Shown here one piece after another: positions 1 to 6,961 of a DNA stretch of 8,031 nt. The position numbers and the translations under genes are program-made. Within the stretch, counting starts at the first letter, position 1; every line of letters begins with the position of its first letter. Below the pieces are notes generated by a model. That model made no database searches. It was not told where the DNA came from and saw only the letters and a list, made by a program, of their open reading frames with translations. Source of the DNA: Burkholderiaceae bacterium (GTDB lineage: Bacteria > Pseudomonadota > Gammaproteobacteria > Burkholderiales > Burkholderiaceae_C). Location: contig JAFMJA010000121.1 of NCBI GenBank assembly GCA_017853735.1, forward strand, positions 1-8,031, in the 5' to 3' direction.

Positions 1-85
1 GCGTGACAGTCGCAACTGCCAGCAGGTACCTTGAATTGGGGCTGCCTCGGCGTGAAATCGGGCGCGGCGCAGGGCGGCGCTTGGC

Positions 86-823
86 TCACGACGGATTTTT
101 CTTCCAGGCTTCGTAGCGCGCCTTGTTGTCCGCATTGGGCGGATACAGACCAGGCAAGCTGGCGCCTTTTTCCACCTCGCCCATGATCCAGCCTTCCAGG
201 CGTTCCTGCTCGGGCGCGAGTTCCAGGATGTCGGGCAGCAGCTTGGCCGGTATCAAGACCGCACCATCGTCATCGACCACGATCACATCCGCCGGAAATA
301 CTGCCACGCCGCCGCAGGCAATGGGCTGTTGCCAGGCCACAAAGGTCAGGCTGGTCACCGAGGCGGGTGCGGCTGCGCCCTGGCACCACACCGGCAAACC
401 GGTGCCCAGCACCCCGGCCAGATCACGTACCACGCCATCTGTGATCAGCGCGCTGACGCCTCGTTTGGCCATGCGCGCGCACAGGATGTCGCCAAAAATG
501 CCGGCGTCGGTCACGCCCATGGCATCGACCACTGCAATGCAGCCAGCCGGCATGTCCTCAATCGCGGCCCGGGTGGAGATCGGCGCGCCCCAGGACTCTG
601 GGGTGGCCAGGTCTTCACGTGCTGGGACAAAGCGCAGGGTAAAAGCACGTCCGACCAAACGTGGCTGACCAGTTCGAATCGGACGGGTGCCGCGCAACCA
701 GGTGTTGCGCAGTCCTTTTTTCAGCAGGATGGTGGTGATGGTGGCGGTGGTGACCTTGGACAGGATATCGATTGTTTTCTGATCAAGGCTCATGTCGAAG
801 TCTTGCGAAACAGCGGGCATCAT
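86..823 (-). CDS. RraA-like family protein, probable class II pyruvate aldolase (4-hydroxy-2-oxoacid type)
   Basis: The product is a 245-residue cytoplasmic protein of the RraA / HMG-aldolase superfamily, often labelled 'regulator of ribonuclease activity' or 'dimethylmenaquinone methyltransferase'. It shows the aldolase signature D-X20-R-D (D112, R133, D134), used by 4-hydroxy-4-methyl-2-oxoglutarate aldolases for metal and pyruvate binding, and the late family motif VVDDDGAVLIP near residues 182-192. At 245 aa it is close to HMG aldolases and much longer than the roughly 160-aa E. coli RraA. I therefore read it as an enzyme cleaving a 4-hydroxy-2-oxo acid to pyruvate plus a carbonyl product. 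The reading frame is open further upstream to a GTG at 886, but the ATG at 823 is preferred because AGGAG (833-837) lies 9 nt before it; a second ATG follows at once (820). It is the last gene of the operon seen here, 126 nt after the TRAP permease. The family call is firm; substrate unknown. Confidence 0.88.
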   Translation of the reverse strand: MMPAVSQDFDMSLDQKTIDILSKVTTATITTILLKKGLRNTWLRGTRPIRTGQPRLVGRAFTLRFVPAREDLATPESWGAPISTRAAIEDMPAGCIAVVDAMGVTDAGIFGDILCARMAKRGVSALITDGVVRDLAGVLGTGLPVWCQGAAAPASVTSLTFVAWQQPIACGGVAVFPADVIVVDDDGAVLIPAKLLPDILELAPEQERLEGWIMGEVEKGASLPGLYPPNADNKARYEAWKKNPS

Positions 824-869
824 GGGATTGTTCTCCTGAGAAAAAGTGGTTTCAAGTCTAGTGCAAAGG

Positions 870-899
870 CAGGCCCGAGACGCCACTGCTCAGGGCCTG
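870..899 (-). other. Intercistronic stem-loop between TRAP permease and RraA-like gene
   Basis: A perfect 7-bp inverted repeat, CAGGCCC (870-876) and GGGCCTG (893-899), is extended inward by GAG/CTC (877-879 with 889-891) with one bulged base, leaving a 9-nt loop. On the minus-strand transcript it lies about 50 nt after the permease stop and 46 nt before the next start. It is followed by CCTTTGC, not a U-tract, so a classical intrinsic terminator is unlikely. A role in mRNA processing, 3'-end protection or partial attenuation is inferred. Confidence 0.55.
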
Positions 900-949
900 T
901 GGGAGGCGGGCTGCTATTTGAATCTACCAGCTGACGCTGCGGTTGCGCT

Positions 950-2977
950 TCAGGTTGTCAAGGGAGGTTGTGCTTGCTTGCGCAGAAGTTGCAAAACCAG
1001 CGCCACAGTGACCAGCCCAAATCCCAGAATATCTGCCACCCATCCGGGATAGACCAGGGCAAAGCCAGCGATGATGAACATCCAGCGTTCGAGCAAGGTG
1101 GTGCGCTTGAGCGCCCAGCCCTGAAACCCAGCCGCCAGAGCGGCAATGCCAACAGCAGCGGTAGCAAATACTTCGGCAATGCTCAACCAGTTGGCGGTGG
1201 CCAGCGCCTTGGTGGAGCCCATCAGCAGCAGGCCCTGTCCTTCAGGGGCAAGCACAAACATGAAGGGCAGCAAAAAGGCGGGCATAGTGTATTTCCAACA
1301 CTGCAGTGTGGTCTTGTAGGGGTCGCCGCCTGTGATGGCTGCTGCCGCAAAAGGTGACAGCGCAGTGGGCGGCGAGACTTCAGAGAGCACCGCGTAGTAG
1401 AAGATGAACATATGGGCCGCGAAATCGGGCACACCCAGCTTGGTCAGGGCGGGGGCGGCAATCACGGCACAGATGATGTAGGAGGCGGTGACCGGGACGG
1501 CAAGACCCACCACCCAAACCACCAGCGAGGTGTAGATCGCAGTCAGCAGCAACGAGCCGGCTGCGTAATCAATGACGATGGTGCTGAACTTCAGGCCCAG
1601 GCCAGTGAGGGTGACCACCCCGACGATAATGCCCGCCCCGGCGCAGGTTGCGGCCACATTGAGCACGCCAAGCGAGCCGGCTTCCAATGCCTTGACCAGG
1701 GGCGATCCCACAATGTCACGCCATGAGCCACGGCCACGGAAAAAGTCGTAGGAAATCAGGGCGCAGTCGCGATGTAAAAAACTGGTGAAAAAGGACACGA
1801 TGGTTGCCCAGAACACCGACATCACCGGTGAGAAGCCCAACATCATGAAGACAACGATGGAGACCAGGGAAAGGAAGTGAAAGCCGTAACGCTTGGTCAG
1901 GTTCCACACCGAATCCACCTTGTCAAAGGTGGTATTGCCCATGCCGTATTTGCGGGCATCGATTTCCACCATCAGGAACAGCGCCAAGTAGAACAGGATG
2001 GTCGGGATCACCGCCATCAGCAGCACATCCAGATAGGAAATCTTCAGGAATTCGGCGATCAGGAAAGCCGCTGCGCCCAACACAGGAGGCGAGATGATGG
2101 CCCCCAGGCCACCTGCTGACAGCAAACCACCCGCAGCATTCTTTTCATAGCCGACTTTGGACAGCATCGGGTAGGCCACTGATCCCAAGGTAACCGTGGT
2201 GGCCACGCCCGATCCGGAAGGGCCGCCCAGCAAAAAAGAGGCCAGCACGACGGTACGACCAGCGCCAGTGGGCTTGCCGCCCATGGCCGAAAAGGAGAAG
2301 TCAATATAGAACTTGCCGGCGCCGGAGTATTGCAGGAAGGCGCCAAATATCGTGAACAGGATGATGAGCGAGGACGACACATCGACCGCCACGCCGTAGA
2401 TGCCCTCCAGGGTCATGTACATCACACCCACCAGCCGGCCCAGCTCGTAGCCCTTGTGGGTCCAGGGCGCTGGCAGCCAGGGCCCCATCAGCGCGTAGGC
2501 AATGAATAAGGAGGTGACCAGGGGCATGACCCAGCCATTGGTACGCCGCATGGCCTCCAGAATCAGGCCGATGAGCGCCATGCCAAACACGATATCCCAG
2601 GTTTCAGGGGAGGTGTTGCGGTCGGTGAAATCATCACCGCCACGGATCAGGTAAACCACGATGGCCACGGAAAGAACTACCGCCAGCCAGTCCCACCACA
2701 TGACCCGATGGCGAAACCGCGCAGACAATGGGAACACAATGAAGCAAAGCGCCAGTACCATGCTGACATGCAGTGGTCGCAGGGTCTGGGTGGGGACGAT
2801 GGCGTAAGCGGTATAGAGGTGGAACACCGACATCGCCAGGGCCGCCAGGGTAACCAGGATGGCCAGCCAGCCCTTGAGGCGGTTGGCCGCGCCTTCCTCG
2901 GCTTCGATGAATTCCTCGGCCTTTTGCAGGGCCTCTTCGCTGACTTGGGTAACGGTGCTCGAATTCGTCGGGTTCAT
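950..2977 (-). CDS. TRAP transporter fused permease subunit (4TM/12TM, TAXI-associated)
   Basis: This 675-residue inner-membrane protein fuses the small (DctQ-like) and large (DctM-like) TRAP permease subunits, as is usual for TAXI-type systems. It should import the ligand delivered by the upstream solute-binding protein using an ion gradient. A charged N-terminus (1-35) is followed by hydrophobic segments at roughly 37-60, 69-85, 95-112, 126-144 and 148-165 (the small-subunit part). The DctM-like core then begins near 185. Family landmarks are GGPSGSGVATTVTLGS (251-266), the GGLLSAGGLGAIISPPVLG stretch (283-301) and the second half-repeat with LSEVSPPTALSPFAAAAITGGDP (531-553). The C-terminus (about 595-667) adds further hydrophobic segments resembling the DUF3394-type extension of fused TRAP permeases. 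The ATG at 2977 has only a weak ribosome site (ACAGG just upstream). It follows the binding-protein gene by 97 nt. The family is clear; the transported solute is not. Confidence 0.95.
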   Translation of the reverse strand: MNPTNSSTVTQVSEEALQKAEEFIEAEEGAANRLKGWLAILVTLAALAMSVFHLYTAYAIVPTQTLRPLHVSMVLALCFIVFPLSARFRHRVMWWDWLAVVLSVAIVVYLIRGGDDFTDRNTSPETWDIVFGMALIGLILEAMRRTNGWVMPLVTSLFIAYALMGPWLPAPWTHKGYELGRLVGVMYMTLEGIYGVAVDVSSSLIILFTIFGAFLQYSGAGKFYIDFSFSAMGGKPTGAGRTVVLASFLLGGPSGSGVATTVTLGSVAYPMLSKVGYEKNAAGGLLSAGGLGAIISPPVLGAAAFLIAEFLKISYLDVLLMAVIPTILFYLALFLMVEIDARKYGMGNTTFDKVDSVWNLTKRYGFHFLSLVSIVVFMMLGFSPVMSVFWATIVSFFTSFLHRDCALISYDFFRGRGSWRDIVGSPLVKALEAGSLGVLNVAATCAGAGIIVGVVTLTGLGLKFSTIVIDYAAGSLLLTAIYTSLVVWVVGLAVPVTASYIICAVIAAPALTKLGVPDFAAHMFIFYYAVLSEVSPPTALSPFAAAAITGGDPYKTTLQCWKYTMPAFLLPFMFVLAPEGQGLLLMGSTKALATANWLSIAEVFATAAVGIAALAAGFQGWALKRTTLLERWMFIIAGFALVYPGWVADILGFGLVTVALVLQLLRKQAQPPLTT

Positions 2978-3046
2978 TGCCTGTCACTTGGAAAAAACAA
3001 ACTGCCCATCCCCGTCAGGAGATGAGCAGCAGATTGTTTACTTGAG

Positions 3047-3065
3047 CCCCATCACAACGACGGGG
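3047..3065 (-). other. Stem-loop just after the TAXI binding-protein stop codon
   Basis: On the minus-strand transcript CCCCGTC (complement of 3059-3065) can pair with GATGGGG (complement of 3047-3053) to give a 7-bp stem with one G-U pair and a 5-nt GUUGU loop. It starts about 10 nt after the TGA of the binding-protein gene and no U-tract follows. Such hairpins between a solute-binding-protein gene and its permease gene commonly stabilise the upstream message so that the binding protein is made in excess. That function is inferred. The distal CCCCGTC at 3010-3016 offers an alternative perfect pairing with 3059-3065. Confidence 0.55.
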
Positions 3066-3074
3066 GGTTGAAAC

Positions 3075-4034
3075 TCAGTTGACTTTGACGCCTTTTTCAG
3101 CAAAGAACTTGAGAGCTCCAGGATGGAAAGGAACCGGCGAGGCGCTGGCACGCTGGTTGTCAAACTTGAAATTGGCGGCTTCCTTGTGGACCGCAATCAT
3201 GTCATCACGCTTTTCAAACAGGGTCTTGACTACGCTGTAGGCAGTTTTTTCGTCCATGTTCTCATGCGCCACCAGAATATTCATCACCGTGGCCTGCTTG
3301 TTGTCAACATCCATGCCCTTGTAGGTGGCCTTCGGAATCACATCCTGCACATACAGATTGCCGTATTTCTTGTTCATGGCAGCAACCGTGTCGGCATGAT
3401 CGACCATCACAATCTTGGTGCCGGGCGTGTTGGCCAGATCAGTCACTGCCGCGGTGGGCAATCCACCCACCCAGAAAAAAGCGTCGATCTTGCCATCCTT
3501 GATGGCATTCACAGACTCTGCAACGCCCAGGCGTTCGCGTTTCATGTCCTTGTCTTTATCCAGACCAGCAGCCTCGATCACCCGAAAGGCCATCACCTCG
3601 GTGGCACTGCCAGGCGAACCGGTGGAGACGCGCTTGCCCTTGAGGTCATTGATATTCTTGACGCCACGCCCCTCCACGCTCACCACATGCATCCGGTTGG
3701 GGTAAAGGATTGCCAGGGTGCGTAATGGCACCTTGCCGCTTTTGAATTTGTCCTCACCTCGAAATGCATCTAGCGCTGCATCCGACATGGAAAATCCGAT
3801 GTAAGGCTTGCCTGATCCAATCAGTTTCAGGTTATCGACCGATCCTCCGGTCACCTCGGCTGTGGCCTGCATGCCTGGCACTGTTTTGGAAAGAATGGCT
3901 GCCAGGCCGCCACCCATTGGGTAATACACACCGCCTGTGCCGCCAGTGGCGATCGAGATATTCTGGGCTGAAACGCCCAAACACAGCAGAAGTCCAGTCA
4001 GCAAAAGTCCAACTTGTTTTAGGGGTGCGACCAT
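3075..4034 (-). CDS. TAXI-family TRAP transporter solute-binding protein
   Basis: This 319-residue periplasmic binding protein captures the substrate for the fused TRAP permease encoded just downstream. Residues 1-23 form a Sec signal peptide (positive K6, hydrophobic 8-20, VSA/Q cleavage near 23-24). C18 lacks a proper lipobox, so a soluble periplasmic protein is expected. TAXI hallmarks follow: ATGGTGGVYYPMGG (29-42), GGSVDNLKLIGSG (63-75), LKGKRVSTGSPGSATE (131-146), DGKIDAFFWVGGLPTAAV (180-197) and the C-terminal FHPGALKFFAEKGV (303-316). The length is typical for the family. The start at 4034 is well supported by GAGGAG (complement of 4040-4045) 5 nt upstream. It lies 108 nt after the Ldh_2-type gene. 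Known TAXI ligands include glutamate and alpha-ketoglutarate, but family membership does not fix the ligand; the catabolic neighbours suggest an organic or sugar acid. Confidence 0.96.
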   Translation of the reverse strand: MVAPLKQVGLLLTGLLLCLGVSAQNISIATGGTGGVYYPMGGGLAAILSKTVPGMQATAEVTGGSVDNLKLIGSGKPYIGFSMSDAALDAFRGEDKFKSGKVPLRTLAILYPNRMHVVSVEGRGVKNINDLKGKRVSTGSPGSATEVMAFRVIEAAGLDKDKDMKRERLGVAESVNAIKDGKIDAFFWVGGLPTAAVTDLANTPGTKIVMVDHADTVAAMNKKYGNLYVQDVIPKATYKGMDVDNKQATVMNILVAHENMDEKTAYSVVKTLFEKRDDMIAVHKEAANFKFDNQRASASPVPFHPGALKFFAEKGVKVN

Positions 4035-4061
4035 GATGTCTCCTCGGAAATTGGGAAAGGG

Positions 4062-4119
4062 CTATTGTGGCATCTGTGCCAGCAGTCGGGTTCTCCCGGT
4101 TTTCCCTAGTGTGGCATCT
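4062..4119. repeat. Imperfect 14-bp direct repeat in the Ldh_2/TAXI spacer
   Basis: CTATTGTGGCATCT (4062-4075) and CTAGTGTGGCATCT (4106-4119) match at 13 of 14 positions, with starts 44 bp apart, about four helical turns. They lie upstream of the TAXI ribosome site. They could be a repeated protein-binding site at an internal promoter or a chance duplication; the sequence alone does not decide. Confidence 0.45.
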
Positions 4120-4128
4120 ACTTAGGGA
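4103..4128 (-). other. Inverted repeat downstream of the Ldh_2 gene
   Basis: TCCCTA (4103-4108) and TAGGGA (4123-4128) are perfect inverted repeats, extended by GT/AC (4109-4110 with 4120-4121) past one bulged base, with a 9-nt loop. In the minus transcript the structure begins about 15 nt after the Ldh_2 stop and is followed by AAACC rather than U residues. It is therefore more likely a processing or regulatory stem than a terminator. A tiny CGGG-AGAA-CCCG hairpin lies immediately downstream in the same transcript. Confidence 0.4.
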
Positions 4129-4142
4129 GCCGAGCGATAGGG

Positions 4143-5213
4143 TCAAAGTGCTGGCGGCAGCGGCACACCCAGCTTCTGTGCCCACGGAACCAGTGCGGGC
4201 AGGATTGACTCGTACAGGGCGACACCCTCGACTTTTTGGATTTCTGCCAACTGCAAACCGCGTTCGCCGGGCGTGCGCACCGGCTGATCAGGGTTGCGGG
4301 GTCTGGAGGCGTGACAGGCGTCTGCCACCGCACTGGTCTGACGCGTGAAAGCGTCCAGGCCGGCAAATGCTTTCGGGTCCAGGATTTGCAGGAACACCGT
4401 GGCCCCCCAGCCCTGGCGCGGGTCGGCCCGGCCAAAGCCGGCCAAACCACCGGTCAAGGCCTCCACCATCATGGTCAAGCCGTAACCCTTGTGGCCTACA
4501 TCCATGCCACCCAGGGGCAGGATGGTTCCCTTGGGTTCTTCAAAAAGTACGCCCGGATCGCGACTTGGATGGCCGTGTCCGTCCATCACCCACTCGCCGG
4601 GCAACAACTGCCCTTCCTTGTGCAAGCGGTTGGTCAGACCGTTGGTGGTGATTGACGCGGAGATGTCCACCAGCACTGGCAACTGATTGGTGGGAAATCC
4701 CATGGCGATCGGGTTCGGGGTGAACACCGCATCCAGCCCCCCAAAAGGCGCCACACTGGCGCTGTTGGCATCGGAGCTGAGCAATTGCATGACCAAGCCC
4801 TGGTCAGTGGCGCGTTTCAGGTAGGCCGCGAGGCAGGCGATATGGTGGCTGCGCCGGATCACCACGGTGCAGGTGCCCTGGGTGGCGGCACGCCGGCTGG
4901 CCTCTTTCATGGCTTGCATCACCAGCCAGGGACCTGGCAGGCGCCGGCCATGCCAGGTGAGGGCGGCCGGAAAATCGGCAATCACCTCAGGCTCACCGTC
5001 CTTGGTCATGGACCCTGATTCAAGCTCGCCCAGGTAGCCCGGCAACTGGGCCAAGCCATGGGTGGTGTGTCCCATCAGGTCGCCCTCGACCAGGATATCG
5101 GCCACGGTATGGGCTTTGTCCTGATCCAGTCCGGCAGCACGAAGCAGGCGGGTGGCAAATTCGATCAGGTCCTGATGGCTGTAGCGGTGCGTCTGACTCA
5201 TGGCGGTATTCAT
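4143..5213 (-). CDS. Ldh_2-family (malate/L-lactate dehydrogenase-like) NAD(P)-dependent oxidoreductase
   Basis: This 356-residue cytoplasmic enzyme belongs to the non-Rossmann malate/lactate dehydrogenase family (PF02615), whose members interconvert 2-hydroxy and 2-keto acids or reduce related cyclic imines (2,3-diketogulonate reductase, ureidoglycolate and sulfolactate dehydrogenases). Visible signatures are GHTTHG (48-53, with the family histidines H49 and H52), RSHHIACLAAYL (121-132, H124 in the active-site region), TPNPIAMGFPT (165-175, nucleotide binding), GHKGYGLTMMVEALTGGLAGFG (240-261) and TPGERG (314-319). The usual GHxSHG serine is threonine, and the glycine usually found after the second histidine motif is absent, so this is a divergent subgroup. 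Its ATG overlaps the dehydratase stop codon as ATGA, pointing to translational coupling; no good ribosome site is seen, and an internal ATG at 5201 is an alternative start. The product likely acts on the same acid pathway as the dehydratase; direction and substrate are unknown. Confidence 0.93.
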   Translation of the reverse strand: MNTAMSQTHRYSHQDLIEFATRLLRAAGLDQDKAHTVADILVEGDLMGHTTHGLAQLPGYLGELESGSMTKDGEPEVIADFPAALTWHGRRLPGPWLVMQAMKEASRRAATQGTCTVVIRRSHHIACLAAYLKRATDQGLVMQLLSSDANSASVAPFGGLDAVFTPNPIAMGFPTNQLPVLVDISASITTNGLTNRLHKEGQLLPGEWVMDGHGHPSRDPGVLFEEPKGTILPLGGMDVGHKGYGLTMMVEALTGGLAGFGRADPRQGWGATVFLQILDPKAFAGLDAFTRQTSAVADACHASRPRNPDQPVRTPGERGLQLAEIQKVEGVALYESILPALVPWAQKLGVPLPPAL

Positions 5214-6961
5214 TGATTGCTTGGACAGGTAGCGGTCATGGCCGTGGCGCGCAGAAAGTCGAAGTCGCAGCCTTCGTCGGCTTGCGTGACATGCTGCATG
5301 AAAAGTTGCCGGTAGCCGCGTTGCGCTTCGGGGGGCGGCAGCGGTGCCGCAGGTCGCTGGGCTGCTCGCCGTGCCAACTCTGCGTCAGAAACCTCCAGCC
5401 TGAGTTCGCGGCGGCTGACACTCAGCACGATCTGGTCGCCAGTTTGCACCAAGGACAAGGGACCTCCCAGTGCCGCCTCCGGTGTGACATGCAGCACGAT
5501 GGTTCCGCTGGCCGTGCCGCTCATGCGGCCGTCGGAGATGCGGACCATGTCCTTGACCCCCTGACGCGCCAATTTTTTGGGAATCGGCAGCATGCCGGCT
5601 TCGGGCATGCCGGGCGCTCCGATAGGGCCGATGTTCTTCAACACCAAAATGTCTTCTGCTTTCACTTCCAGCTTGGGGTCGTCCAGCCTGGACACCAGGT
5701 CTTCCATGTTTTCAAACACCACAGCGCGGCCCGTATGCTCCATCAGATGCGGCGATGCGGCCGATTGTTTGATGATGGCGCCACGCGGCGCCAGATTGCC
5801 CTTGAGCACCGCAATGCCGCCCTCAGGGTAAATGGGGTGCGACGCTGGCCGAACCACCTCCTGGGCAAAAGGTGGGGGCGCCAGATCGAGCTCTTCACCC
5901 AGGGTGCGCCCGGTGACGGTTAGCGCATCCAGGTGCAGCAGGGGCTTGAGCTCACGCAACACAGTGGCCAGCCCCCCAGCGGCATGCAGATCCTCCATGT
6001 AGTGCTGACCCGAGGGTTTGAGGTTGACCAATACCGGCGTCTCACGACCCATCCGGTCCAGCGCGGCCTGGTCGATTTCAATACCCATGCGCCCGGCCAT
6101 GGCGGTGATATGGATGATGCCGTTGGTTGAGCCGCCAATGGCCAGCAGCACTCGCAGCGCGTTTTCAAAGGCCTTGGGCGTGAGCAGCTTGTTCGGCGTG
6201 ATGCCGGCTGCGGCCATGGCCACAGCCTGCTGGCCACTCTGCTCGGCCACGCGAATTCGGTCGGCAGTGACGGCTGGAGCCGTGGCGCCACCAGGCAGCA
6301 TGATGCCCAGCGCCTCTGCCACGCAGGCCATGGTGCTGGCGGTGCCCATGACCGAGCAGGTGCCGACCGAGGGCACCAGGGCATTGTTCACTGCATCAAT
6401 TTCTTCCTGGTCGATCTGATCGCCGCGGAACTTGGCCCAGTAGCCGCGGCAGTCGGTGCAGGCGCCAACCCGTGTGCCGCGGTGTGAACCGGTCAGCATG
6501 GAGCCGGTCACCAGCTGGATAGCGGGCACATTGGCCGAAGCCGCCGCCATCAATTGGGCGGGCACTGTCTTGTCGCAGCCCCCAAGCAAAACCACCGCAT
6601 CCATCGGCAGAGCGCGCAGCATTTCCTCGGTGTCCATGGCCATCAGGTTGCGCAGGTACATGCTGGTGGGAAAGGCAAAGCTTTCATGCAGGGAGATGGT
6701 GGGGAATTCAACCGGCAGACCTCCGGCCAGCATGACCCCCCGCTTGACGGCCTCGATCAGGTCCTTGGCGTTGCCGTGGCAAGGGTTGTAGCCACTGCCA
6801 GTATTGGCAATGCCCACAATTGGACGGTCCAGGGCGTCATCGGTATAACCCGCACCCTTGATAAAGGCTTTGCGCAGAAATAGCGAAAACTCGGTGTCAC
6901 CGTATTGAGTCAGGCCTTTGCGCAGACCGTGGGCAGGGGGCTTGCCGGGCGTTGAGGACAT
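5210..6961 (-). CDS. IlvD/Edd-family dehydratase, sugar-acid (pentonate-type) dehydratase candidate
   Basis: This 583-residue enzyme is of the iron-sulfur dihydroxyacid/6-phosphogluconate dehydratase family. It would remove water from a 2,3-dihydroxy acid to give a 2-keto-3-deoxy acid. Key residues are visible: C61 (NPCH), C129 with K131 (GGCDKT) and C202 (GTCSVMGTAST) as cluster ligands and the metal-site lysine, E93 in LHESF, and S481 in SDGRMSGTASG, the expected catalytic serine. The cysteine spacing (68 and 73) equals that I recall for [2Fe-2S] L-arabinonate dehydratase (C59/C127/C200), and PEAGMLPIPKKL (453-464) also differs from biosynthetic IlvD. GGIAVLKGNLAPRGA (381-395) is a general family motif. 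I therefore favour an aldonate dehydratase over branched-chain amino acid synthesis, which also fits the transporter and aldolase neighbours. The start at 6961 has GGAG 7 nt upstream. It is the first gene of the operon. Exact substrate unknown. Confidence 0.93.
   Translation of the reverse strand: MSSTPGKPPAHGLRKGLTQYGDTEFSLFLRKAFIKGAGYTDDALDRPIVGIANTGSGYNPCHGNAKDLIEAVKRGVMLAGGLPVEFPTISLHESFAFPTSMYLRNLMAMDTEEMLRALPMDAVVLLGGCDKTVPAQLMAAASANVPAIQLVTGSMLTGSHRGTRVGACTDCRGYWAKFRGDQIDQEEIDAVNNALVPSVGTCSVMGTASTMACVAEALGIMLPGGATAPAVTADRIRVAEQSGQQAVAMAAAGITPNKLLTPKAFENALRVLLAIGGSTNGIIHITAMAGRMGIEIDQAALDRMGRETPVLVNLKPSGQHYMEDLHAAGGLATVLRELKPLLHLDALTVTGRTLGEELDLAPPPFAQEVVRPASHPIYPEGGIAVLKGNLAPRGAIIKQSAASPHLMEHTGRAVVFENMEDLVSRLDDPKLEVKAEDILVLKNIGPIGAPGMPEAGMLPIPKKLARQGVKDMVRISDGRMSGTASGTIVLHVTPEAALGGPLSLVQTGDQIVLSVSRRELRLEVSDAELARRAAQRPAAPLPPPEAQRGYRQLFMQHVTQADEGCDFDFLRATAMTATCPSNQ

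Noticed and set aside
1..85. GC-rich tail after the RraA-like gene with CAGT-CGCA-ACTG (7-18) as a terminator
   Set aside because: The stem is only 4 bp and no T-run follows it on the minus strand; the window end prevents a judgement on whether the operon continues.
824..886. Upstream GTG start at 886 for the RraA-like gene, adding 21 residues
   Set aside because: The extension passes through the ribosome site and shows no family similarity; the ATG at 823 has AGGAG at proper spacing.
123..934. Long plus-strand frames (181 and 201 codons) opposite the RraA-like gene
   Set aside because: They are antisense to a well-supported family member, and their translations are low-complexity and rich in Arg, Ser, Gly and His, as expected for shadows in GC-rich DNA.
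3047..3065. Reading the post-TAXI hairpin as a rho-independent terminator
   Set aside because: No run of T follows the stem on the minus strand, and the permease gene that must be co-expressed lies directly downstream.
5213..5923. 236-codon plus-strand frame opposite the dehydratase gene
   Set aside because: The minus-strand frame carries all expected dehydratase motifs; this one has no recognisable features.
5210..6961. Calling the dehydratase biosynthetic IlvD
   Set aside because: The motifs and context (TRAP transporter, Ldh_2, aldolase) favour a sugar-acid dehydratase; no branched-chain amino acid biosynthesis gene is nearby.
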